A DNA stretch of 7,660 nucleotides from JBOGVZ01 sp050692985 (GTDB lineage: Bacteria; Actinomycetota; UBA4738; CALAEC01), in assembly GCA_050692985.1 (NCBI GenBank), contig JBOGVZ010000004.1, positions 1 to 7,660 of the forward strand, read 5' to 3'. The position numbers and the translations under genes were made by a program. Shown piece by piece: positions 1-6,868 of this stretch. Below the pieces are notes generated by a model. It saw nothing but the letters and a program-made list of their open reading frames with translations. It was not told the DNA's origin and ran no database searches. How positions within the stretch are numbered: position 1 is the first letter of the stretch; each line of letters starts with the position of its first letter.

Positions 1-1053
1 GTCGAAGAGGTGGCCGGAGACTGGTTGAAGGAGGCATTCGGCCTGCCTGCCCACGCTTCGTTCGGCCTGGTGACCGGCGGGCAGGCTGCGAACACGGTCG
101 GGCTCGCCGCGGCTCGCCACCGGGTCCTGGCTCGGGCGAGCTGGAACGTCGAGGAGCGCGGCCTCAACGGGGCGCCCCAAGTCCGCGTCGTGGCGAGCGA
201 GGAGCGTCACGCCACGGTCGATCGTTCCCTGCGGCTGCTGGGCATCGGAGCCAGCGCCGTCGAACCCGTCGCCACGGACCCCAACGGCGCCATCGATCCA
301 GCGGACCTGGCGCGGGTCCTCGAGGCAGGCCCTGACGCACCGACGATCGTGTGCGTCCAGGCCGGCAACGTGAACACCGGTGCGTGCGACGACCTGGTGG
401 CGGCGTGCGGTACGGCAACCCGGCGCGATGCCTGGGTCCATGTTGATGGCGCCTTCGGGTTGTGGGCAGCGGTGAGTCCCTCTGTGGAGCACCTCGTGAC
501 CGGCATCGAGCGAGCCGACTCGTGGGCCGTGGATGGTCACAAGTGGCTCAACGTCCCGTACGACACCGGCTACGTGTTCTGCGCTGACTCGGAAGCCCAC
601 GCCGCCTCGATGTCGTACACGGCCGCCTACCTCGCGGGGCACGGAGAGGGAATGGTCCGCGCGCCGTCCGACTACGTCCCCGAGTCGTCGCGCCGGGCCC
701 GGGGCTTCCCGACGTGGGCGGCGCTGCGCCAGCTGGGACAACGAGGTCTGGCCGACCTCGTCGATCGGTGCTGCGCGCTGGCCCGCCGCTTCGGCGACCA
801 GCTCGGCCGGCTCGACGAGGTCGAGATTGCCAACGACATCGTCCTCAACCAGGTTCTGGTGAGCTTCGGCTCCGACGAGCGCACCGATCGGCTGATCGCC
901 GCGGTGCAGCGTGACGGCACCTGCTGGATGGGCGGGTCCACCTGGCGCGGCCGACGGTACATGCGGATCTCGGTCTCGAACTGGTCGACGACGGAAGCCG
1001 ACGTCGACCGCTCGGTCGCGGCGATCGGGCGGCTGCTGCCGGATACAGCGTGA
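1..1053 (+). CDS. PLP-dependent decarboxylase-family protein (5' end outside the window)
   Basis: The reading frame is open from base 1, so the gene begins upstream. A GTG at 10 is probably internal, because residues before it continue the family pattern. Visible hallmarks, numbered from that GTG, are a GLVTGGQAANT segment near 19-29 (phosphate-binding region), HVDGAFG at 144-150 with Asp146 expected to contact the PLP ring nitrogen, and DGHKWLN with Lys178 expected to form the Schiff base. The C-terminal part (VLNQVLV, GTCWMGG, MRISVSNW) matches the small domain of group II amino-acid decarboxylases and related enzymes often annotated as pyridoxal-dependent decarboxylase. The substrate cannot be read from the sequence, and some members of this fold-type I group act as aminotransferase- or lyase-like enzymes. 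The stop TGA (1051-1053) lies 17 nt before the likely start of the next gene, suggesting co-transcription. Confidence 0.9.
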   Translation, partial: VEEVAGDWLKEAFGLPAHASFGLVTGGQAANTVGLAAARHRVLARASWNVEERGLNGAPQVRVVASEERHATVDRSLRLLGIGASAVEPVATDPNGAIDPADLARVLEAGPDAPTIVCVQAGNVNTGACDDLVAACGTATRRDAWVHVDGAFGLWAAVSPSVEHLVTGIERADSWAVDGHKWLNVPYDTGYVFCADSEAHAASMSYTAAYLAGHGEGMVRAPSDYVPESSRRARGFPTWAALRQLGQRGLADLVDRCCALARRFGDQLGRLDEVEIANDIVLNQVLVSFGSDERTDRLIAAVQRDGTCWMGGSTWRGRRYMRISVSNWSTTEADVDRSVAAIGRLLPDTA

Positions 1054-1070
1054 GTAGGGACTCGGACCGC

Positions 1071-2048
1071 ATGAGAGCGGTCGTCCACGATAGGTACGGA
1101 CCTCCGGAGGTTCTGCGACTCGAGGAGGTCGACCGGCCGATACCCAAGGACGACGAGGTCCTCATCAAGGTCCGGGCCTCGACGGTCAACCGGACGGATA
1201 CGGGTCTTCGCAGCGCCGAGTACTTCATCAGCCGCTTCCTCACCGGTCTCATCCGACCGAAGCGGAAGATCCCCGGCACCGAGCTGGCCGGGGAGGTCGA
1301 GACAGTCGGCCCGGCCGTTACCGAGTTCGATGTCGGTGACCACGTCTTCGGCGTCAGCGCGAGCACGGCCGGAGCACACGCGGAGTTCGTCTGCCTGCCG
1401 GAGAGCGCCCCGCTGGCGCGCAAGCCGACCGGCATGACGTTCGACGAGGCTGCGGCGGTCCCCGACGGGGTCATCCTGGCACTGTCCTACCTGAGCCGAC
1501 TGGATCTCCGGAAGAAGCGGAAGATCCTCATCTACGGCTCGTCGGGATCGATCGGCACGGCGGGCGTGCAGCTGGCCAAGTACTTCGATGCCGACGTCAC
1601 CGCAGTATGCAATACGAAGAACGTCGAGCTCGTGAGATCGCTCGGAGCCGACCGGGTCATCGACTACACCCAGGAAGACTTCACGAAGAACGGCGAGACA
1701 TACGACTTCATCTTCGACGCGGTTGGCAAGCTCTCGTTCAAGCGGTGCAGAGGCTCGCTGAAGCCGGGCGGGATCTACGGCTCAACCGACCTCGGACCCT
1801 ATTGGCAGAACCCGTTCCTGGCGCTGTGGACGTGGCGGATCGGCGACAAGAAGGTGCTGTTTCCGATACCACGCTACACGAAGAAGGATGTCCTCCTCCT
1901 CAAAGAGCTCATCGAGGCGGGGAAGTATCGAGCGGTCATCGACCAGCGTTACCCGTTGGAGGACGTGGTCGATGCGAACAGGTATGTCGAGACGGGACAG
2001 AAGACGGGGAACGTCGTTCTGACCGTCGGCCACGACCGCACGACTTGA
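1071..2048 (+). CDS. NAD(P)-dependent alcohol dehydrogenase / quinone oxidoreductase-like (MDR family)
   Basis: A 325-residue medium-chain dehydrogenase/reductase. The N-terminal GroES-like domain opens with MRAVVHDRYGPPEVL, a very typical start for the family. It is followed by the GTELAGEVETVG segment and the DVGDHVFG motif. The Rossmann domain carries GSSGSIG at 156-162, and the C-terminal part ends with the usual TGNVVLTV strand. The catalytic-zinc motif (GHE) is replaced by GTE and no structural-zinc cysteine cluster is present. It is therefore a zinc-independent quinone oxidoreductase/enoyl-reductase-like member that probably reduces an activated double bond or quinone with NAD(P)H. I chose ATG 1071, which has AGGGA about 10 nt upstream. 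An in-frame GTG at 1050 would overlap the preceding stop by 4 nt and add seven residues not typical of the family. The gene is richer in lysine codons and lower in GC than its neighbours. The substrate is unknown. Confidence 0.92.
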   Translation: MRAVVHDRYGPPEVLRLEEVDRPIPKDDEVLIKVRASTVNRTDTGLRSAEYFISRFLTGLIRPKRKIPGTELAGEVETVGPAVTEFDVGDHVFGVSASTAGAHAEFVCLPESAPLARKPTGMTFDEAAAVPDGVILALSYLSRLDLRKKRKILIYGSSGSIGTAGVQLAKYFDADVTAVCNTKNVELVRSLGADRVIDYTQEDFTKNGETYDFIFDAVGKLSFKRCRGSLKPGGIYGSTDLGPYWQNPFLALWTWRIGDKKVLFPIPRYTKKDVLLLKELIEAGKYRAVIDQRYPLEDVVDANRYVETGQKTGNVVLTVGHDRTT

Positions 2049-2191
2049 GCAGGCCGTCGCCACTACTTCTCCTTCTCGAGCTCGTTCTCGAGCTAGCGCG
2101 GGCTTCGGCGGTACAGCGCGGAACTCGGGGGGTTGACCACCTTCGTGGCGTGGCGGTGGCGTTCGAGGGCCCGGCGCCAACCGAAGTCCGG
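2049..2191. other. Convergent intergenic region with tandem 12-mer and small hairpin
   Basis: This gap lies between two genes that end facing each other. TTCTCGAGCTCG (2073-2084) is immediately followed by TTCTCGAGCTAG (2085-2096), an 11-of-12 tandem repeat. Within it AGCTCG (2079-2084) and CGAGCT (2089-2094) can pair around a TTCT loop. Because the stem is self-complementary it can form on transcripts from either strand, so it could serve as a shared terminator. It has only six base pairs and no T-run, so this role is weakly supported. I see no credible gene here. Confidence 0.3.
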
Positions 2192-3151
2192 TCAGGACTC
2201 GGGAGGAACATTGGCCTCCGAAGAGGGATCTCCGAACAGCGCTCCACGCAGGGCCCCGATATAGACGCCGCCCAGGACGATGACCCCGCCGAGCGCCAGA
2301 GCCAGCGTGATTGGGTCGCCCTCCAGCCACAGGCCCAGGAGGGAGGCCACCACGGGGAACAGCACGAAAGCGTAGGCGGTCCGGGATGCGGTCCACCTTT
2401 TCAGGATGAACAGGTACAGGACGAACAACCCGACCGACCCCAGCAAGATCAGGTAGACCAACGCCGTCAACGTCGCGGTCCGAGTAGGCAGCTCCCAGGA
2501 CTCGCCGGCGATGCGGGACAGGACCAGGAGTAGCACGCTCCCCACCCCCATGGCCACAGCGTTCATAGAGACGGGGTGGGCTTCGGGGAACCGCTTGGCG
2601 ATCACTCCCGCCTCGCCCACAGCCACTGCCGCTAGCAGGAAAGCCACAACCGACCCGAGTGGCACCCCTCCAGGGGCCCCGAACATCACCACGATCCCGG
2701 CCAACGCCACCAGGGCCCCGATGAGAGCCCGCCATCGGAACCGCTCCTGTCCCTGGACGAACGCCAGAAGGAAGGTGGTCAATGGCGCCAGCGATAGCAG
2801 CACGGCCCCCGAGCCCGCCGAGGCCTCCTGGAGTCCCACGTAGGCGAGGGCATAGAAGGCGCCGAACCCGAGCACCCCGTAGAGGCCAGACCCCACCAGG
2901 GTTCGGCCTCGAGGGAAAGGAACCCGCAGAGCCAGCCCGATGAGAGCCAGGATCACTGCCGAGATGATGAACCGGGAGCCAGCTCCCCAGAACGGCGGGA
3001 GCTCCGCATTGCTGAACCGAACGGCAACGAAGTTCGCCCCGCCCAGAAGGACCATGACAAGGAAGGCTGCCAGAACCACCGTTGGCGCCTGGGGCGCCTC
3101 TTTCTGAGGCGTGGGGACCGCCTCAACGTCGCCGCGCGCTGTCGCACTCAT
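2192..3151 (-). CDS. EamA/DMT-family membrane transporter
   Basis: A 319-residue, strongly hydrophobic protein with about ten predicted membrane helices arranged as two repeated halves, the classic layout and length of EamA (DUF6, drug/metabolite transporter) permeases. The first half begins around residue 25 with GGANFVAVRFS and PPFWGAGSRF, matching the family's conserved first helix and the loop before helix 2. The second half runs from about residue 165 to a final hydrophobic segment near 290-305. A polar tail of about 22 residues precedes helix 1 and is presumably cytoplasmic. The start ATG at 3151 has AGGA 7 nt upstream. Family members export or import amino acids, nucleosides, metabolites or drugs, and the cargo cannot be inferred. 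It lies 113 nt downstream of the PhnD-like gene on the same strand, so it may be the last gene of that transcript or have its own promoter. Confidence 0.93.
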   Translation of the reverse strand: MSATARGDVEAVPTPQKEAPQAPTVVLAAFLVMVLLGGANFVAVRFSNAELPPFWGAGSRFIISAVILALIGLALRVPFPRGRTLVGSGLYGVLGFGAFYALAYVGLQEASAGSGAVLLSLAPLTTFLLAFVQGQERFRWRALIGALVALAGIVVMFGAPGGVPLGSVVAFLLAAVAVGEAGVIAKRFPEAHPVSMNAVAMGVGSVLLLVLSRIAGESWELPTRTATLTALVYLILLGSVGLFVLYLFILKRWTASRTAYAFVLFPVVASLLGLWLEGDPITLALALGGVIVLGGVYIGALRGALFGDPSSEANVPPES

Positions 3152-3264
3152 GCACTCATCCTGTCATGTCAAGGCCGGGCATTCGAACGGCGCGGGGTCA
3201 GCCTGCCCGGTCGGGTGAAGGGGGTCTCGCTCATTCCCTCTTGGTGATACTCGGGCGGGGCGAG
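3152..3264 (-). other. Intergenic spacer with 7-bp inverted repeat upstream of the transporter
   Basis: The spacer contains CCGGGCA (3175-3181) and TGCCCGG (3204-3210), a perfect 7-bp inverted repeat with a 22-nt loop that itself includes the palindrome TTCGAA. No T-run follows the stem on the minus strand, so it is not a standard intrinsic terminator. It could be a weak terminator or part of the transporter's 5' leader. A TTGACA on the minus strand lies too close to the ATG to act as a -35 box for it. Confidence 0.2.
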
Positions 3265-4245
3265 CTAGCGGAGCTCCATGAACCCGGCGGCCTCGCAGGT
3301 GTCTACCATCATCCGGATGTCGTCGTAGGATCCGGCGTCCACAGCCACGAACCGCTCCACGAGCGCCAGCGCAAGGCGCTCGCGCACCGCAGGATCCTCG
3401 GCTATTGTCACGAGGACGCCGCGGATCGCCTTTCGGAGGTCCTCGGGAACCCGCCTGGACACCGCCACCGGCTGGATCGTCGAGGGCCCCAACGCTTCTA
3501 CCACCCGTACGTGCTCGGTGAGGTCGGGATGGTCGCGTAGCTCGATCGACAGCACCTGAGAATCGATGGCCGAGCCATCCACCTCCCCCCGAGCTACCAT
3601 CCGGATCGCCTCCCGGTGGAACCCGGCCTCTACGACCTCGCGAAAGAACCCGTTGGTCTCTCCCAGGGTGACTAGGTGGTACCGGGTGATCCCGTACCCC
3701 GACCAGGACAGCGGCTCGTTGTACGCCCAGGACTGCCCCCGCAAGTCAAGGAAGGTCAGGAACGGACTATCGCGGTGAACGATGACGTCGGAGAAGTAGA
3801 TGGGCCGCCCACCGTACCGTTCTCCTTGGAGCACGGGCGCGGCCACCGGAACGGCCAGGTCCAGGCCCCGGCGCTCAAAGGCAACGTACGGCAGGCTGCA
3901 CACGAAGCACACCTCGTTCTGGTCCCGCTCGCAGCTCTCGTAGGAGGTCTCGACAACGAGCTCGGTGGGGAGACCGAGACGCCGACCGACCTCCTCGGTC
4001 ACCAGCTCATAGAGGGCGAGGGTGGTGGCATTCGACACCAGGTACGTACCGAACCGCAGGTGGTCGGGGCTGGCTCCCCCTTCCCGTTGTGCCACGCGTC
4101 CCAGGACGGCCCGACCATCCGCCGCCGGGCCGGAGGGCGTCCACGTGAACACCGGTTCCCGCGTCCCGACAACCCCGGTCGATCCCCATCCATGCCCGGT
4201 ATCCATTGGCCAGTCAAACCCCTTTCCATGGCTTCGTCTGACCAT
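3265..4245 (-). CDS. Orphan PhnD-like (phosphate/phosphite/phosphonate type) substrate-binding-fold protein
   Basis: A 326-residue protein whose residues ~64-310 follow the PhnD periplasmic-binding pattern: RFGTYLVSNA at the first strand, CSLPYVAFERRGLDL near 116-130, YFSDVIVHRDS at 150-160, LDLRGQSWAYNEPLSWSGYG at 166-185, then GFHREAIRMVARGEVDGSAID. Such proteins bind oxyanions or other small ligands for ABC uptake or for sensing. ATG 4245 has a strong AGGAAGG site 3 nt upstream. With this start, the first 63 residues are polar and show no signal peptide, Tat motif or lipobox, unusual for the family. An in-frame GTG at 4095 would begin 13 residues before the domain, also without a leader. 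Cys105, Cys113 and Cys116 form a C-x7-C-x2-C cluster. No permease or ATPase gene is in the window. It lies 48 nt downstream of the TlpA-like gene, probably in the same operon. The ligand is unknown. Confidence 0.83.
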   Translation of the reverse strand: MVRRSHGKGFDWPMDTGHGWGSTGVVGTREPVFTWTPSGPAADGRAVLGRVAQREGGASPDHLRFGTYLVSNATTLALYELVTEEVGRRLGLPTELVVETSYESCERDQNEVCFVCSLPYVAFERRGLDLAVPVAAPVLQGERYGGRPIYFSDVIVHRDSPFLTFLDLRGQSWAYNEPLSWSGYGITRYHLVTLGETNGFFREVVEAGFHREAIRMVARGEVDGSAIDSQVLSIELRDHPDLTEHVRVVEALGPSTIQPVAVSRRVPEDLRKAIRGVLVTIAEDPAVRERLALALVERFVAVDAGSYDDIRMMVDTCEAAGFMELR

Positions 4246-4260
4246 AGTCCTTCCTGTCTG

Positions 4261-4285
4261 CCCCTGACGAGCTCACCTCCAGGGG
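4261..4285 (-). promoter_or_regulatory. Possible hairpin enclosing an unused Shine-Dalgarno-like sequence
   Basis: Read on the minus strand, CCCCTG (4285-4280) and CAGGGG (4266-4261) can form a 6-bp stem around a 13-nt loop. The sequence GGAGGTGA (4280-4273) is an eight-base match to the 16S anti-SD complement and lies mostly in the loop. No start codon follows it at a normal distance: the next gene's ATG is 27 nt further and has its own AGGAAGG site. It may be a ribosome-loading site or a relic. Functional evidence is lacking. Confidence 0.25.
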
Positions 4286-4293
4286 AACCGGAA

Positions 4294-4845
4294 TCAGACC
4301 TCCAGGACTTTGCGGATCTCGGTTCCGAGGAGGTCGGCGGTGACCGTCCCAGTCCATTCGAATGCGACGTCCCCACGACCATCGTAGATCACCGTGATCG
4401 GCTGGCCGACGTAGCCGAGGCGATCCCGGATCTCCCCGTTGGGATCGAACACGCTCGGATACGGCCAGTCGAAACGGAGGATGAACCTCCGAGCGGCCCG
4501 GCGGTCGTCCAGGATGTCCACGCCGAGGAACTGCACCCGCCCCTCGAACTCCCGCGCCACCCGAGCGAGATCCGGCGCCTCGACGAAACAGGGCGGGCAC
4601 CAGGAGCCCCAGATGTTGACCACGACCGGTGTCCCCCGCAACTCAACGAGCAGCGTCTGAAACTCCTCGAAGCCGAACTCGGGCAGCTCCAGTCTGTCAC
4701 TCGGGAGAAGGCTCGCCGGCCGGGCGTCGGGCTCTGCGGGTCCCGGAGTTTCGACCGTGCCGCAGGCCACCAGGAGCAGGACCGCTCCGGCGAGGAGCCC
4801 TCTCCCCGTATCGCTCGTCAGAACGCCTGGCGGCAGCAACGACAT
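4294..4845 (-). CDS. TlpA/ResA-like thioredoxin-fold lipoprotein
   Basis: A 183-residue protein. Residues 16-26 are hydrophobic and lead to the lipobox LVAC with Cys28, so it is predicted to be exported, lipidated and held on the outer face of the cytoplasmic membrane. The thioredoxin domain starts near residue 60. It contains VVVNIWGSWCPPC with active-site Cys83 and Cys86, the usual post-motif APDLARVAREF helix, GVDILDD, and VGQP with Pro149 as the expected cis-proline. This is the TlpA/ResA pattern of extracytoplasmic thiol-disulfide oxidoreductases, which usually reduce disulfides in cytochrome c or metalloprotein maturation. The reading frame stays open far upstream, but ATG 4845 gives the signal peptide and lies 2 nt after the DUF3179 stop, indicating translational coupling. 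The actual partner is unknown; the coupled DUF3179 protein is the obvious candidate. Confidence 0.93.
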   Translation of the reverse strand: MSLLPPGVLTSDTGRGLLAGAVLLLVACGTVETPGPAEPDARPASLLPSDRLELPEFGFEEFQTLLVELRGTPVVVNIWGSWCPPCFVEAPDLARVAREFEGRVQFLGVDILDDRRAARRFILRFDWPYPSVFDPNGEIRDRLGYVGQPITVIYDGRGDVAFEWTGTVTADLLGTEIRKVLEV

Positions 4846-4847
4846 GT

Positions 4848-6032
4848 CTAGCCCCGGTAGATCTCGGTGTCTGGGAAGAACGCCGCCCAGCTGAACCAGA
4901 AGTGATCGACCGCCGGAAGGGCTCGGAGCTGGGCCCCCCGGAGCGGTCCCTCTACGGCGCGTCCGAACAGGTCCCACCGGCTGTGGGTCTCCTCGTCGAC
5001 GAAGCCTGTCGCCGCCTCGAAATGCAGCTGCAGGTCCCCCGACCGAGGCTCGTACGCGGTCGCCGAGCCGACGTCCCGCGACGCCGCGATCCTCGGCTGA
5101 TCGAGCGCCGAGGCTGTCCCCTGCTTCCAGAACACCACCACGTCCTGACCGCCGACTCGCGTCTGCACCGCGGAGAAGCCGTCCACCGCGTGTCGAGCCA
5201 GTTCCTCGTACGGGAATGCCACCTGCCGACCCGACGCGTCCACCCCAAGGACATGAGCCGTCGAGTGAAGCCGGGGATCCGGATCCCCCGCAAACAGGAA
5301 CGGGTCGTCGTTCCCAGGGGAGTCGTATCCCTGGTACGGGTTCTGCCCGTAGGCCCGGTCGAATCCGGTGTCCTGGGAGAGCACCCGTCCGCTCCGGTGG
5401 GCGGCTCGCCAGTCCCCCCAGGAGACGATCTGGGCGGAAAGGAACTCGAGCCGCCTTCCCGCCAGCGGCCCGACGATCGCTTCGAGCGTCGCCTGCGACC
5501 AGTAGGTGCCGGTCTGTCGGTCGTACATCACCAGGTTGGAGTGGAACAGGCGACCGGAGGTCCCGAAGTCGAGCAGCTCGCCGTCGACGATCGGGCGAAG
5601 GAACGCGACACCCGTGTTGCACAGAGGGCAGTAGGTGACGCTCACCGGCTCGCCGCCGATGGTGTCGTTGACGATCTCGTGCCACATCAGGATCCGGACC
5701 GGGTACGCCTTGGCCTCGCCGTTCAGCTCCACGGAGATCACCGGCTCCTGGGCCACGAGCCACCGAACCTCAGCGGGATCGACGAACTTGGGGTCGTCGA
5801 TCGGCGGGATGCCGTCGGGCGGCGGCCCGCCGGAGATGATCAGCTCGGTGTCCACCGTGGCCGGTCCCGGTGGGAGACCTCCAAGATCGCCCCGCATCTC
5901 GTTGAGGCGGTCGGGACGGGAGGGCGTCGACGGCCGGGGACTGTCGAATCGGCGCCCCTGGGAGGCGAGCGCCGCGACCACGACGACACCGACGAGCGCA
6001 AGGGCGGCAACGAACAAGGGCCGGCCGATCAT
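4848..6032 (-). CDS. DUF3179 domain-containing membrane-anchored protein
   Basis: A 394-residue protein with one N-terminal hydrophobic segment (about 6-24) that should act as a signal anchor or signal peptide, followed by a Pro/Arg-rich linker and a large extracytoplasmic domain. Family hallmarks of DUF3179 are clear: EVRWL (88-92), AYPVRILMWHEIVND (109-123), VTYCPLCNTGVAF with Cys135 and Cys138, FGTSGRLFHSNLVMYDR (156-172), a WSQ motif near 178-180, a GPLAGRRL segment, and a C-terminal FWFSWAAFFPDTEIY. The biochemical function of the family is not established, to my knowledge. The CPLC pair and conserved His118 could form a redox disulfide or a metal site, but that is inference. Start ATG 6032 is the first available, because an in-frame stop lies about 100 nt upstream with no other start between. 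It is tightly coupled to the TlpA-like gene (2-nt gap). Confidence 0.93.
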   Translation of the reverse strand: MIGRPLFVAALALVGVVVVAALASQGRRFDSPRPSTPSRPDRLNEMRGDLGGLPPGPATVDTELIISGGPPPDGIPPIDDPKFVDPAEVRWLVAQEPVISVELNGEAKAYPVRILMWHEIVNDTIGGEPVSVTYCPLCNTGVAFLRPIVDGELLDFGTSGRLFHSNLVMYDRQTGTYWSQATLEAIVGPLAGRRLEFLSAQIVSWGDWRAAHRSGRVLSQDTGFDRAYGQNPYQGYDSPGNDDPFLFAGDPDPRLHSTAHVLGVDASGRQVAFPYEELARHAVDGFSAVQTRVGGQDVVVFWKQGTASALDQPRIAASRDVGSATAYEPRSGDLQLHFEAATGFVDEETHSRWDLFGRAVEGPLRGAQLRALPAVDHFWFSWAAFFPDTEIYRG

Positions 6033-6187
6033 CTCAACTCGAGTTCGGGCTCCGTCGGAGACGATCCCACGGTGCGGCGTGAGCCTCGACGTCCCCTGGT
6101 CGTCATCGCCTCTGGCGCCATCGTCACCTCACGCGGCGGCCCGGCCGGCAACCCCCGAGGGACCCAGGCATCCTCCAGGCCGGCCAA
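6033..6187 (-). other. Spacer between the anti-sigma and DUF3179 genes, with GC-rich inverted repeat
   Basis: No gene is apparent. Just past the anti-sigma stop, GGCCGGC (6143-6149) and GCCGGCC (6179-6185) form a 7-bp inverted repeat around a 29-nt loop. There is no T-run after it on the minus strand. This could be a U-less terminator or attenuator separating the sigma/anti-sigma unit from the DUF3179-TlpA genes. The rest of the gap is long enough to contain a promoter, but I cannot point to a convincing one. Confidence 0.25.
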
Positions 6188-6868
6188 TCAGACCATCCCG
6201 AGGACACGGGCGGCCAGGAGAACCTCGCGAGCGTCGTCGCCCACCAGTAGCGCGGGGAATGGCCGATCGGAGCACAGGAGCACAGAGCCCTCCACCTCGG
6301 CTCGCCACGTCTGGCCTTCTCCGGGGCGTGCCCCGTCGGCCATGGGGAAGCTCCGATCGGCCCGGTAGACAGTGACCCTGTGTCCGGCCCGGTCGCGGTA
6401 CCGATGTCCCACCACGGAGAGCCGGTCCACCTCGCCCGCCGTGACCTCCACCAGGGCGAGGTCTCCCAGCCGTTCGGGCAGCGAGGCCGGGACGGCTGCC
6501 TCCAGCCGGTGGTCGCCGTGGAAGTCGGCAACCAACGCATCGATGGCCCTGGGCTGGCCGGCGGCGAGAAGGGCGAACGCGCCCCCGGTGACCCCCAGGG
6601 CCAAGGCCAGAACCCCGACCCCTATCCGGAGCCGGATCCGAGTTCGATGGGGAGTGAGCGACACCTCACCCCGGATCCGGTCCCGCAGCGCCTGGGGGGC
6701 AAGCTCCCGGCCCACTTCCGCGTAGCCCCGGCCCAGCCCGCCAAGCCGGACCTCTTCCCAGCAGTCGGGGCACTCCATAAGGTGGGCCTCGAACACTCGC
6801 CGGGCCCTCCGGGACATCGCCCCGCCCAGATACCGGGCGGCGGCCGCCTCAGGGTCATGCTTCTTCAC
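6188..6868 (-). CDS. Zinc-finger (ZAS) transmembrane anti-sigma factor
   Basis: A 226-residue protein with the anti-sigma zinc-finger signature H-x3-C-x2-C at His29, Cys33 and Cys36 (HLMECPDC) in a cytoplasmic N-terminal domain. A single membrane helix follows at about 82-103, and residues ~105-226 form an extracytoplasmic domain. This domain resembles the outer part of RsiW-type anti-sigma factors (GHRYRDRAGHRVTVYR at 154-169) and has a lone Cys199. It is expected to hold the adjacent ECF sigma factor at the membrane and release it on a signal, by proteolysis or by thiol oxidation of the zinc site as in RsrA. Which of these applies is not visible. The start is GTG 6868, which overlaps the sigma gene's 3' end by 14 nt, with a purine-rich GGAAGGGAG about 11 nt upstream. 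The overlap implies translational coupling and balanced synthesis of the pair. Confidence 0.91.
   Translation of the reverse strand: MKKHDPEAAAARYLGGAMSRRARRVFEAHLMECPDCWEEVRLGGLGRGYAEVGRELAPQALRDRIRGEVSLTPHRTRIRLRIGVGVLALALGVTGGAFALLAAGQPRAIDALVADFHGDHRLEAAVPASLPERLGDLALVEVTAGEVDRLSVVGHRYRDRAGHRVTVYRADRSFPMADGARPGEGQTWRAEVEGSVLLCSDRPFPALLVGDDAREVLLAARVLGMV

Noticed and set aside
672..1474. Minus-strand open frames opposite the decarboxylase and MDR genes
   Set aside because: The translations lack any family motif and mirror the codon bias of the real + strand genes.
1607..2533. A 308-codon open frame on the + strand overlapping the MDR gene and the transporter
   Set aside because: It overlaps two genes with strong family matches, and its translation is charged low-complexity sequence.
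3154..3173. TTGACA on the minus strand resembling a -35 promoter box before the transporter
   Set aside because: It lies only about 17 nt before the ATG, leaving no room for a -10 element and transcription start upstream of the gene.
3676..4851. A 391-codon + strand open frame opposite the PhnD-like and TlpA genes
   Set aside because: It is antisense to two recognisable genes and has no domain signature.
4846..5763. Upstream extension of the TlpA reading frame across the DUF3179 gene
   Set aside because: The extension is out of frame with DUF3179 and low-complexity. ATG 4845 gives a proper lipoprotein signal and follows the DUF3179 stop by 2 nt.
4629..6368. A 579-codon open frame on the + strand opposite DUF3179 and the spacer
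   Set aside because: It is antisense to a gene with clear family motifs, and its Arg/Pro-rich translation shows no recognisable domain. Long antisense frames are common in high-GC DNA.
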